Positions 58,101 to 64,000 of a stretch of DNA of 64,000 nt are shown one piece after another. A program made the translations under genes and the position numbers. The notes under the pieces were generated by a model. The model was not told the origin of the DNA. It saw only the letters and a program-made list of their open reading frames with translations, and did not search any database. Location: the NCBI GenBank assembly GCA_017410585.1, contig JAFQQM010000037.1, forward strand, positions 1 to 64,000, in the 5' to 3' direction. Position 1 is the stretch's first letter; each line of letters opens with the position of its first letter. Origin of the DNA: Clostridia bacterium. GTDB lineage: Bacteria > Bacillota > Clostridia > Oscillospirales > Acutalibacteraceae.

Positions 58101-59151
58101 CTGGACGCAGTACATCGAACACAACGTGACTCCGCCTGCGGCTGTGGAAGGCAGCATTTGGGAGCATTTCCGCTTTGAGGAAGGCTACATTCCGATGTTG
58201 CAGGACGACAACAAGACGCTGTGGTCCAACGAAGACGAATTCCACGACATCGTCTCCATCGAAAAGCATAAGGACTATACCTTCAATATTGAAGTGAAGA
58301 AGTTGTATGATGACGAGACCACCCCGCCGTTCTACGTGATCCTCCGCGGTAACGCTGTCAGTGAAGAGGATAAGATGACGGCCGAAATGTTGTATGGTTA
58401 CGTTGTTCAGTTCTCGGCCGCTGAGATCGCGGATCCGAACGATCCGGAGAAGCGGATCTGGTCGCAGTACATCAGTTTGTGGAAGAATGGCGTTAACGGC
58501 GCTTTGATCGATCAGTACCGTGTTAACTACGTGCACTCGCAGACCGATCATCCGTTCTTCCAGTATGATGTAACGCACAATTACGAACTCTCGGTATACA
58601 ACATCAACGAGACGACCGCTTGCATCACCGTGAAGGTCGACGGTCAATTGGTGCTTCGTTATTACGATGTCAGCAGCGGTTTGGATCCGATGGATCCGGC
58701 TGTGAACGACGGTCTGTTCGTGGTCTCCGCCAGTTGCCCGGGCCTGATCTCCGGTGAAGCGGTGGATCTGGGCGAACTGATTGTGGAGACTTCCGAGTGC
58801 GAGACCAACGACCGTGTCCGCTTGGCGGTCACCTATCCGTCCACGCTGGAAGGCGCGGTGTTTACGGTCGACGGTGAGGGTGCAACCATCAAGAACGGTG
58901 TGTTCACCGCTACCAAGGCCGGCACCTACACCATTCGCGCAACCTACAACGGTAAGGACTACGGCTCCAAGACCATTTTGGTCAAGGAACCGCCGAAGCG
59001 CGAACTGTTGGATGTTGGCGGCGACCAAACGGAATTCCCGTGGCTGATCGTCGGTATTGCCGGCGGTGTCGTCGTCGTGGCTGCTTTGGTCGTGCTGTTC
59101 ATTCTGCTTGCTAAGCGCAAGAAGAAGGCGGCAACTCCGGCTGCCGAATAA
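52192..59151 (+). CDS. Giant membrane-anchored multimodular surface protein
   Basis: The 2319-residue protein has a signal peptide (MKLKFRILTIVLSLALLLGS...) and about fifteen beta-rich modules of 110-140 residues related to those of the 1853-residue protein. A jelly-roll-like domain spans about residues 1987-2200 (SIWEHFRFEEGYIPML onward), followed by an Ig-like domain (about 2203-2262, VFTVDGEGATIKNGVFTAT). A C-terminal transmembrane helix is at about 2283-2306 (WLIVGIAGGVVVVAALVVLF) with a Lys-rich tail AKRKKK. The architecture points to a long stalk or polymer-binding fibre held in the membrane. There is no catalytic domain. AAGGAGG before ATG 52192 fixes the start. Two of its modules are near copies of modules in the neighbouring protein. 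Confidence 0.85.
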   Translation: MKLKFRILTIVLSLALLLGSMSVFTVFAATTITPTSVLQADTDNGNDWRIWLNVDGTIPDGTYFGQDSVPVVLTDKDGKVLGKSEDGSLFASFFHDGKYLMPMVYGGADRYAANNAPKDGDTIVLSAGTYAASDTANSIVIEKDVKLVYSNGAFVLAYTMSNAYALEELVVLSGASNATCIYVGIAANAPLTFSSDWTNRFFAADPLSGVFFTHAGTTTQVYSDGNAAKGLPVEDYNEGAAGIGGGIYFNGFDTAVAGDTLTFKGDWHSPSTGEEISVVGEFVFTFDGTAWTMTHNAPEEEDTSVKLTHLDLIAAHQSATAFYTQLPTTEGLTVDNSWATRFFPMTSEDGAFFNGTAFELDAGGGMPIQSAAGAPGFYVTGFGTAVAGDKVVLKGRFYSKNRDTQEKNGETITFVAPVEFTYDGTKWTRTSAIPEVEVTYENEFTGTFTNAGSQVVAGTNPDQLYLKGSDGLAGAFAGKYTDNEWNQASLIASGEDSGFFLNGTKVAVALQQYSYSQNFYFASGMNAANAGDILTAKGVFTNQDFSTKLNIEECHFIWDGTKWADYVPGTEVTYNDIRLDSVYSATHTDHWRFNFNVNGNWPAGEDFEDYTNLRVFVNDVEMNGGSISTHKNGNYLLMTVWGTVGATAPVKGDKLTVKAGKAEMKSDTTVGINLTEDFTVYYNGTEWSTEEPLPEYTYHDFAVSGIQQVLHTYEADGTTIKYRHFYLNVNGTVPGDWDKFQGLRIAVNGGAKETILVGNAGSGSTGVIVFDVHSSQMAADIAAGTTLTLYAGYAPAVEGAAHVSADDAIRLTADYTLTWNGTAWEGEAQGGGEDDDDEIDDTIDYIGVEIAGVHENTNLSGGANWHIYLNTTAAMPGESWGNVDGTPIHWNQKVVIDGTAYTVSAKKWDTNGLFIEFPLSYLSDAASHTITLLGGKYTSNVGKLGYELLGDIELFGDGSSWSLEAQEDTTDYAQIVGSGVTNDTTLSSSGLWFIYITLSDEMQGENWEVINNTQVKYPQVVEIDGVTYTITAKKAGPQTLFIEFPNDYLSDAAEHTLTLKAGKYKSNIGDYAYQLTDDFKLNGDGTSWSVPASGMFDTLTFNGASYGWNADQGYWDIHYQTKVAIPGTDWVTIFNGLIVEIDGVPVDAIVKKAASQTLNVFYVGAAPQVGTKVVIKPSQAVASDYGVNGIEVLEEYEMYWDGEKMVAVTFDDTVYNDMHVSNLVSFSTDAGDWRFNLTIDGGWPTVEGNLPKLTDLSVYINETKLSSALIDLYKNGDYLMVSLWGDLTNNVVPVEGDKVTIKLGQARFEGTKWGINLTRDAVLVYDGEKWALEGVVDNHTYTDITLELPVYPSGYSEEKGRWDMYFPVTGNAIPGAADAGNDSAFDYVRVSVTNSANQPILTKGSFRAWKAAYMDGSFYFAIDKAYLPIEKLDKGSVMTVHAGKLGSPVNENGINIVKDIQFKWTGATWMAMDYDSLKPSETNIKLSIDRASAYGGNCNGVYLLTDDHFPVDGGWSVRIPAATYDDYSGVYLNGELLANVTICRFAEGRLYIALLDAGYVAKDKDKLVIRGMFRLDNYGVSYKEYTLYFNGKHWNEQYEPAPEETYTQFSVEKVNGMVTSYNTKGKQWNVYLTLDTMIPGDVDTMSFNGMRIVGSDGKERDVYVSHSWNHHLYVAIPDEVLPLKSKDGDYVILKAGKALSPQDQCSGIELMEDVKLYYYKGGISELEPTDDTLFEDVTITRMNQASRFDPATGEWRFHWVIASALENVENGVTFSDFPMEINGVTHKVRVLRDGNYLYIRVPESALPGDTQSGVISVKAGAQGFANSGHNGIQLTNDWTAYIFRGVLAETEYTEPTLQEFGITGVQAATFGTDRVHFYLRTNREIPGTEWYEPYAGFTYYYNGQKVTTTAFKPGSSNNKFIYIPAVYKEIGIDAPQEGDTITIPSGSFGDGGGYQIQTNNEFTLIFSGGVWTQYIEHNVTPPAAVEGSIWEHFRFEEGYIPMLQDDNKTLWSNEDEFHDIVSIEKHKDYTFNIEVKKLYDDETTPPFYVILRGNAVSEEDKMTAEMLYGYVVQFSAAEIADPNDPEKRIWSQYISLWKNGVNGALIDQYRVNYVHSQTDHPFFQYDVTHNYELSVYNINETTACITVKVDGQLVLRYYDVSSGLDPMDPAVNDGLFVVSASCPGLISGEAVDLGELIVETSECETNDRVRLAVTYPSTLEGAVFTVDGEGATIKNGVFTATKAGTYTIRATYNGKDYGSKTILVKEPPKRELLDVGGDQTEFPWLIVGIAGGVVVVAALVVLFILLAKRKKKAATPAAE
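54154..54230 (+). repeat. Direct repeat copy 2, shared with the 1853-residue gene
   Basis: Partner of 48726-48802, differing at three of 77 bases. It lies in the fifth module of the 2319-residue protein, which with the next module matches two modules of the other giant protein, indicating recent duplication or gene conversion. Confidence 0.9.
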
Positions 59152-59162
59152 TCGGTTTCCCT

Positions 59163-59192
59163 GCGGCGGGAGCGAGTAGTCGCTCCCGCCGC
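59163..59192 (+). terminator. Hairpin after the 2319-residue gene
   Basis: GCGGCGGGAGCGA (59163-59175) pairs perfectly with TCGCTCCCGCCGC (59180-59192), followed by TTCCCTTT. The tail is too poor in T for a strong terminator; partial read-through to the gene at 59216 is likely because no promoter is seen between them. Confidence 0.6.
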
Positions 59193-59215
59193 TTCCCTTT
59201 AACAGGAGGATTTGT

Positions 59216-60685
59216 ATGAAGAAAAATCGTCCGGTCTATATTGACGACTGCTCTATCCCATTGACCGCCTATATGGGCCCTCGCCGCGCCGGTAAACGGC
59301 GTTGGTACGGTGAATACGGAAAACATCCCGCCGATCCGGCAGAGGGCTATCCGAGTTTTATCACCGACGAAGTATTTGAGGATTACAAGGCCGCCGGTCT
59401 GACCTTTTTGATGCCGGAAGGCGATGCCTACTATATGCAAAATACCGACCCCGAGAAGGGTAACTTTTGGACGAAGGAATTTGTCGGTAGCGATCTGTAT
59501 CACTTTATGCAGATGGCAGAAAAACACGGGTTGGAGGTGTATCCTGCCGACGAGCGCGTGTTTGGTAATATGACCCACAAGGACGGCCCGTTTGGGGAGG
59601 AAGAAAAGGCCATTCTCCGCGAATTCGTGACCACGTTGCAACAACATTTTCCCAAGACCTTTGCGGGTGTGATGTTGACTGATGAGCCGGGTATTGCCTC
59701 TATCGGCCGCGTTAAAAAGATCATGGAGTATCTCCGGTCGGATGAGATCCGCGCCATCAAGCCGGATCTGAAGATCTTTTCCTCGATGCTCCCCAACTAC
59801 GCTCGCTTAGAATCGTACCAAGCCGGCTACATCTATCCCGATAACGCCAAACCGGTGCAGTTTAACAGCGAACGCGCCCGCATCTATGCGGGGTATATCG
59901 ACGCTTGCGCCGATGCGACCGGTGAGTTTTCGTTTGACTTTTACCCGCTTGGTGAGAAGGGACACCTGTCTCCCGTTTTCTATCAAAATTTAGAGCAGGC
60001 GGCGCGTGCCGGCCGTGATCAGGGATTCCCGATCTCGGTGACGTTGCAAAGTTTCCGTATGGATGCCCACTACCGCGATACCAAGAAAAACGTCGTGATC
60101 TATCGCACGCCCAACTATGAGGATATTCGCTGGCAGGTGTATTCGGCGCTGGCGTTCGGTGTCCGTAGCATCGGCTGGTTTACCTTCTGGCAGCATTACA
60201 GCGAAGGTGTGGAACGCTTCCGCGAAGCGATGGTCATGTACGATTCTGCCGAACCGTCCGGCTATCGCAAGACCGGTATTTACGAGGCGGTCAAGAAGGT
60301 CAACGCCGAGATCAAGGCAATCGACCATATCTTCTTGCGCTTCCAATGGAAAGGTTGCAAGAAACTGCGCGTCAGTAACGAGCGCAATATGCGTCTCTTT
60401 AAAGCCGATTATAAGGGCGGTTCATTGACCGAACAGACCGCCGATAACGATACGCTTATCGGTTGCTTTGAAAATCCCGAAGACGGGGCAGAGGGATACT
60501 GGATTGTCAATGCCAGCAACCCGTACCACTACCAAAAGGATAACGTCACGTTGCGCTTTGCGGATGCCGACCGTGCGTTGGTGTACCGCAAAGGGATCGA
60601 GTACGATCTGCCGCTGACCGATGGGATGCTGAAACTTGACCTTGGTTGCGGCGAAGGTGCGTTTGTGATTCCGTATCAGGCTTGA
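59216..60685 (+). CDS. Cytoplasmic TIM-barrel glycoside-hydrolase-like protein
   Basis: The 489-residue protein is a paralogue of the lipoprotein at 41270 and of the last domain of the 1853-residue protein, but has no signal peptide. It begins MKKNRPVYIDDCSIPLTAYM, has the candidate catalytic VMLTDEPGIAS (Asp156-Glu157), then EFSFDFYPLGEKG and VYSALAFGVRSIGWFTFWQHY. The terminal beta domain ends LDLGCGEGAFVIPYQA. It probably acts inside the cell on the product brought in by the ABC system; this is inference from location. ACAGGAGG fixes the ATG. Family not named. Confidence 0.72.
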   Translation: MKKNRPVYIDDCSIPLTAYMGPRRAGKRRWYGEYGKHPADPAEGYPSFITDEVFEDYKAAGLTFLMPEGDAYYMQNTDPEKGNFWTKEFVGSDLYHFMQMAEKHGLEVYPADERVFGNMTHKDGPFGEEEKAILREFVTTLQQHFPKTFAGVMLTDEPGIASIGRVKKIMEYLRSDEIRAIKPDLKIFSSMLPNYARLESYQAGYIYPDNAKPVQFNSERARIYAGYIDACADATGEFSFDFYPLGEKGHLSPVFYQNLEQAARAGRDQGFPISVTLQSFRMDAHYRDTKKNVVIYRTPNYEDIRWQVYSALAFGVRSIGWFTFWQHYSEGVERFREAMVMYDSAEPSGYRKTGIYEAVKKVNAEIKAIDHIFLRFQWKGCKKLRVSNERNMRLFKADYKGGSLTEQTADNDTLIGCFENPEDGAEGYWIVNASNPYHYQKDNVTLRFADADRALVYRKGIEYDLPLTDGMLKLDLGCGEGAFVIPYQA

Positions 60686-60710
60686 CATTTTTATCCGAAT
60701 AGGATACAAT
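60682..60710 (+). promoter_or_regulatory. Strong sigma-A promoter of the 36-residue peptide gene and perhaps glpK
   Basis: TTGACA (60682-60687), exactly 17 bases, then TACAAT (60705-60710). The -35 box overlaps the stop codon of the preceding gene. It is the only good promoter found before glpK. Confidence 0.85.
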
Positions 60711-60729
60711 AAAACATGGAGGGATGAAT

Positions 60730-60840
60730 ATGGATTATACGACTCCTGAAATGGAAATTCTGGATATCAGCGTCGGCGATGAAGACGAGGGTGCCTTAGG
60801 CCCCAGTGGTATGCCGGATTGGTTTCCGGGTATCTATTAA
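60730..60840 (+). CDS. Small acidic peptide, YxxPxM motif (36 residues)
   Basis: The peptide begins MDYTTPEMEILDISVGDEDEG and ends GMPDWFPGIY. It has its own promoter, a GGAGGG ribosome site six bases before ATG, and a dedicated terminator just after the stop, which makes it a convincing small gene. YTTPEM (residues 3-8) resembles YETPTL in the 50-residue peptide at 41064; both have an acidic, Gly-containing body. No cysteine, no signal peptide. It could be a RiPP-like precursor, a regulatory leader peptide for glpK, or a small intracellular protein; none can be chosen from sequence. Confidence 0.7.
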   Translation: MDYTTPEMEILDISVGDEDEGALGPSGMPDWFPGIY

Positions 60841-60845
60841 AAGAA

Positions 60846-60879
60846 AAAACAGGAGCCTGCCTCGGTGGGCTCCTGTTTT
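60846..60879 (+). terminator. Terminator or attenuator before glpK
   Basis: AAAACAGGAGCC (60846-60857) pairs perfectly with GGCTCCTGTTTT (60868-60879). glpK starts only 24 bases later with no room for another promoter, so glpK transcription may need read-through of this stem. Confidence 0.85.
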
Positions 60880-60888
60880 GTAGTATGA

Positions 60889-62397
<1,509 letters not shown>

Positions 62398-62443
62398 CGG
62401 TCGCCGTTCCCTGAAAACCGCCGATAACACTGTAAAGCAAACA

Positions 62444-62478
62444 GCCTTTCCACTTGGTTGATTGCCGAGTGGAAAGGC
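62444..62478 (+). terminator. Terminator of glpK
   Basis: GCCTTTCCACT (62444-62454) pairs perfectly with AGTGGAAAGGC (62468-62478), followed by cgTTCTTTCT. Confidence 0.8.
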
Positions 62479-62520
62479 CGTTCTTTCTCCTTGAATTTAT
62501 CGAAAAACAATAAAAAAGTA

Positions 62521-62549
62521 TTGACAAACAGAAATGTAGGGTGTATATT
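62521..62549 (+). promoter_or_regulatory. Sigma-A promoter of the DUF2975-HTH operon
   Basis: TTGACA (62521-62526), 17 bases, then TATATT (62544-62549). Confidence 0.82.
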
Positions 62550-62572
62550 GTAGGAAAAGGGAGGGATTATCT

Positions 62573-63046
62573 ATGCTGAAAATATCCAGAAAGCATTCGG
62601 TGACGCTGTCGCTTGTTATTGCCGGTCTCTTTTTGGCAATGCTGATCGCTTGCGCGGTCGTACTGCCGCAGATCGTCACGCCGCTGGTGACCTATGCCAA
62701 CCAAAGCGGTCTGCTGCCGGCGTTGTTGCCGGCAACGGTCATCCCCGTCTTGGTGCTGGCGTATCTGGTGGTGGCAACGATGGCATTGGCGGATATCCTG
62801 TTGGTGCGGTTGTTGTTGCACGTACGTGGGGAAGAGGTGTTCACCGCCAAGGCGGTGTCGCTTATTCGCGGTATTTCGTGGTGCTGTTTTTTACTGTGCC
62901 TATGGTTTACCGTAGTCGGTATCTGGTTTCAACTGTCCTTTGTGGTGGCGGTGGCGGCTGTGTTTCTCGGCCTTTGTCTGCGTGTGGTGAAAAACGTCAT
63001 CGAGCAGGCGATCGTCATCAAAGAGGAAAACGATTTTACCGTTTGA
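62573..63046 (+). CDS. DUF2975 family membrane protein
   Basis: The 157-residue protein has four predicted transmembrane segments (about residues 12-33, 50-78, 98-118 and 120-138) and matches DUF2975, a family with no known biochemical role. It is commonly encoded next to a short YozG-like HTH regulator, as here (nine bases downstream). The C-terminus VIKEENDFTV is the family-typical ending. GGGAGG precedes ATG. The pair may form a small regulatory or stress module, but this has not been shown. Confidence 0.85.
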   Translation: MLKISRKHSVTLSLVIAGLFLAMLIACAVVLPQIVTPLVTYANQSGLLPALLPATVIPVLVLAYLVVATMALADILLVRLLLHVRGEEVFTAKAVSLIRGISWCCFLLCLWFTVVGIWFQLSFVVAVAAVFLGLCLRVVKNVIEQAIVIKEENDFTV

Positions 63047-63055
63047 GGTGTGCCT

Positions 63056-63259
63056 ATGATCGTGATCAATCTGGACGTGATGATGGCCAAGCGCAAGATG
63101 TCCCTAAACGAACTCTCCGAGAAGGTGGGGATCACGCTGGCCAACTTATCCATTCTTAAAAATAACAAAGCCAAAGCCGTGCGATTTTCTACGCTGGATG
63201 CGATCTGCCGTGCGTTGGATTGCCGCGTAGAGGATATTCTGGAGTACCGCGAGGATTGA
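63056..63259 (+). CDS. Small Cro/CI-type HTH regulator (YozG-like)
   Basis: The 67-residue protein is essentially one helix-turn-helix domain: MAKRKMSLNELSEKVGITL, LSILKNNKAKAVRFSTLDAI and CRALDCRVEDILEY are the familiar YozG/XRE pattern. GAGGTG upstream selects ATG 63056 rather than GTG 63050. It follows the DUF2975 gene in an operon and probably regulates it. No ligand domain is present. Confidence 0.92.
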   Translation: MIVINLDVMMAKRKMSLNELSEKVGITLANLSILKNNKAKAVRFSTLDAICRALDCRVEDILEYRED

Positions 63260-63281
63260 GCTTACCGAAAGGAGTTTGCCT

Positions 63282-64000
63282 ATGGACACTCGTATACCTA
63301 CCGTCCGACCGACTGCCCCCACTCCGCCGCCGATCGTCAAGCGGGAATACACTACCCGTGACGTAGCGACGGCATGGATCTGCTTCGCGGTTGGTTATCT
63401 TTTCTGCCGTGTTGTACCGCTGGGGGATTCGCCGCTGGGCGGTATGCTGTTTATATGGTTGCTGATCGCCGGCGTACTGGTGCTCTTGCGCTTGCGTCAA
63501 CGTCGGCTGTCTCTGTTGCCGGCGGTAGCCCTCGGCGTGGCGGCGGCTATGTCCGCTTCGCTGATCTTGACCGCCAACCCGACCGTCCGCTTTTTTGCGT
63601 ACGCGCTGTCGATCATCGCTTGTCTGTATGCGCTGTACGCCGCCACCGGCAACGGTCTGACCGGCCGGCTGTCGGATGCACTGCCATTGGATTTTTTGCG
63701 TGCCCTGTTTGTATTGCCTTCCACCTCGCTGGAGCATATCTTCCACGCGGTGGCGGCCACCCGCAACAAGAAGGGCGGCGGCGTCCTATTGAAAGTATTG
63801 CTGGGATTGGCTGTGACGCTGATCCCGACGCTGGTCATCGCCTCGCAACTGTCGTATGACGCCGATTTTGCGGCGGTACTTGACCGCTTGTTCACCTTTG
63901 AACCCCTGCAGATCTTCTCGCATATCGGCAGTTTGCTGTTTGGCATTCCGATCGGTATGTATCTGTACAGCCTGTACATCGCTACGGCTGACCGTGAGGG
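63282..64000 (+). CDS. Multi-pass membrane protein, DUF4173-like, cut by window edge
   Basis: An open frame runs from ATG 63282, preceded by AAAGGAG, to the end of the window without a stop, giving at least 239 residues. It begins MDTRIPTVRPTAPTPPP, a Pro/Thr-rich cytoplasmic tail. Repeated hydrophobic helices follow (WICFAVGYLF, LFIWLLIAGVLVLL, LLPAVALGVAAAMSAS and more) with TRNKKGGGVLLKVLLGLAVT between them. This order resembles DUF4153/DUF4173 membrane proteins, whose function is unknown. It may be co-transcribed with the HTH gene 22 bases upstream. The C-terminal half lies outside the window. Confidence 0.7.
   Translation, partial: MDTRIPTVRPTAPTPPPIVKREYTTRDVATAWICFAVGYLFCRVVPLGDSPLGGMLFIWLLIAGVLVLLRLRQRRLSLLPAVALGVAAAMSASLILTANPTVRFFAYALSIIACLYALYAATGNGLTGRLSDALPLDFLRALFVLPSTSLEHIFHAVAATRNKKGGGVLLKVLLGLAVTLIPTLVIASQLSYDADFAAVLDRLFTFEPLQIFSHIGSLLFGIPIGMYLYSLYIATADRE

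Noticed and set aside
54301..59028. Minus-strand open frame of 1575 codons
   Set aside because: Antisense shadow of the modular surface protein; its apparent repeats simply mirror the modules.
46407..59151. CRISPR array or DNA satellite in the repetitive giant genes
   Set aside because: The repeats are diverged, codon-phased protein modules inside long open frames, not short exact repeats with spacers.
41064..60840. A lasso-peptide or other RiPP gene cluster
   Set aside because: Two peptides have a YxxPx[LM] motif, but no cyclase, RRE protein, leader peptidase, radical SAM enzyme or dedicated exporter is in the window, so only the motif is reported.

Overview
The window looks like chromosomal DNA of a spore-forming member of the Clostridia, probably an uncultured gut Oscillospiraceae/Ruminococcaceae-type organism. 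The support is a cotJABC spore-coat operon, two T-box-controlled aminoacyl-tRNA synthetase operons, an AddA-type recombination helicase-nuclease, a tepA-spoIIIE/ftsK gene pair as in Bacillus, AAAGGAG ribosome binding sites, and many clean TTGACA-17-TATAAT promoters. The assignment to this family is inference. No rRNA, tRNA, CRISPR array, prophage or insertion sequence was seen.

Region 1 (1-37.6 kb) is mostly housekeeping. A minus-strand Ala T-box operon carries alaS, a HIT protein, a DEDD exonuclease and mscL. Plus-strand genes follow: a YgjP/SprT-like metalloprotease, a UPF0178 protein and tex, with a hydroxyacid dehydrogenase on the minus strand. Next on the minus strand are a HAD-DUF1015 fusion, a zinc/cadmium module (ArsR/CadC-type regulator, HMA protein, P1B ATPase) with an obvious palindromic operator, addA, and thrS behind a Thr T-box. 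The plus strand then carries tepA, ftsK/spoIIIE, serC-serA, a leucine-rich-repeat lipoprotein, the trkA-trkH potassium system and cotJABC. Flavodiiron/MATE genes, DUF4250, an M20 amidohydrolase and uxaB-uxaA (hexuronate catabolism) close the region.

Region 2 (37.6-60.9 kb) is an accessory surface/glycan locus and the most unusual part. Two AraC-type regulators with related sensor domains are transcribed away from a run of plus-strand genes. These are a secreted cohesin-like protein, a 50-residue acidic peptide, a TIM-barrel hydrolase-like lipoprotein, a sugar-type binding protein and two permeases (no ATPase). Two giant secreted proteins of 1853 and 2319 residues follow, both built from about 115-residue beta-rich modules, and then a third hydrolase-like paralogue without a signal peptide and a 36-residue acidic peptide. 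The 1853-residue protein has a dockerin and a hydrolase-like domain at its C-terminus; the 2319-residue protein ends in a membrane anchor. Together they suggest a self-contained apparatus for binding a polymer at the cell surface, cutting it, importing the product and finishing it inside. The substrate is unknown; nearby uxaBA makes a uronate-containing polymer a reasonable guess.

Region 3 (60.9-64 kb) holds glpK, whose only visible promoter lies upstream of the small peptide and a terminator. A DUF2975/HTH pair follows, then a multi-pass membrane protein cut by the window edge.
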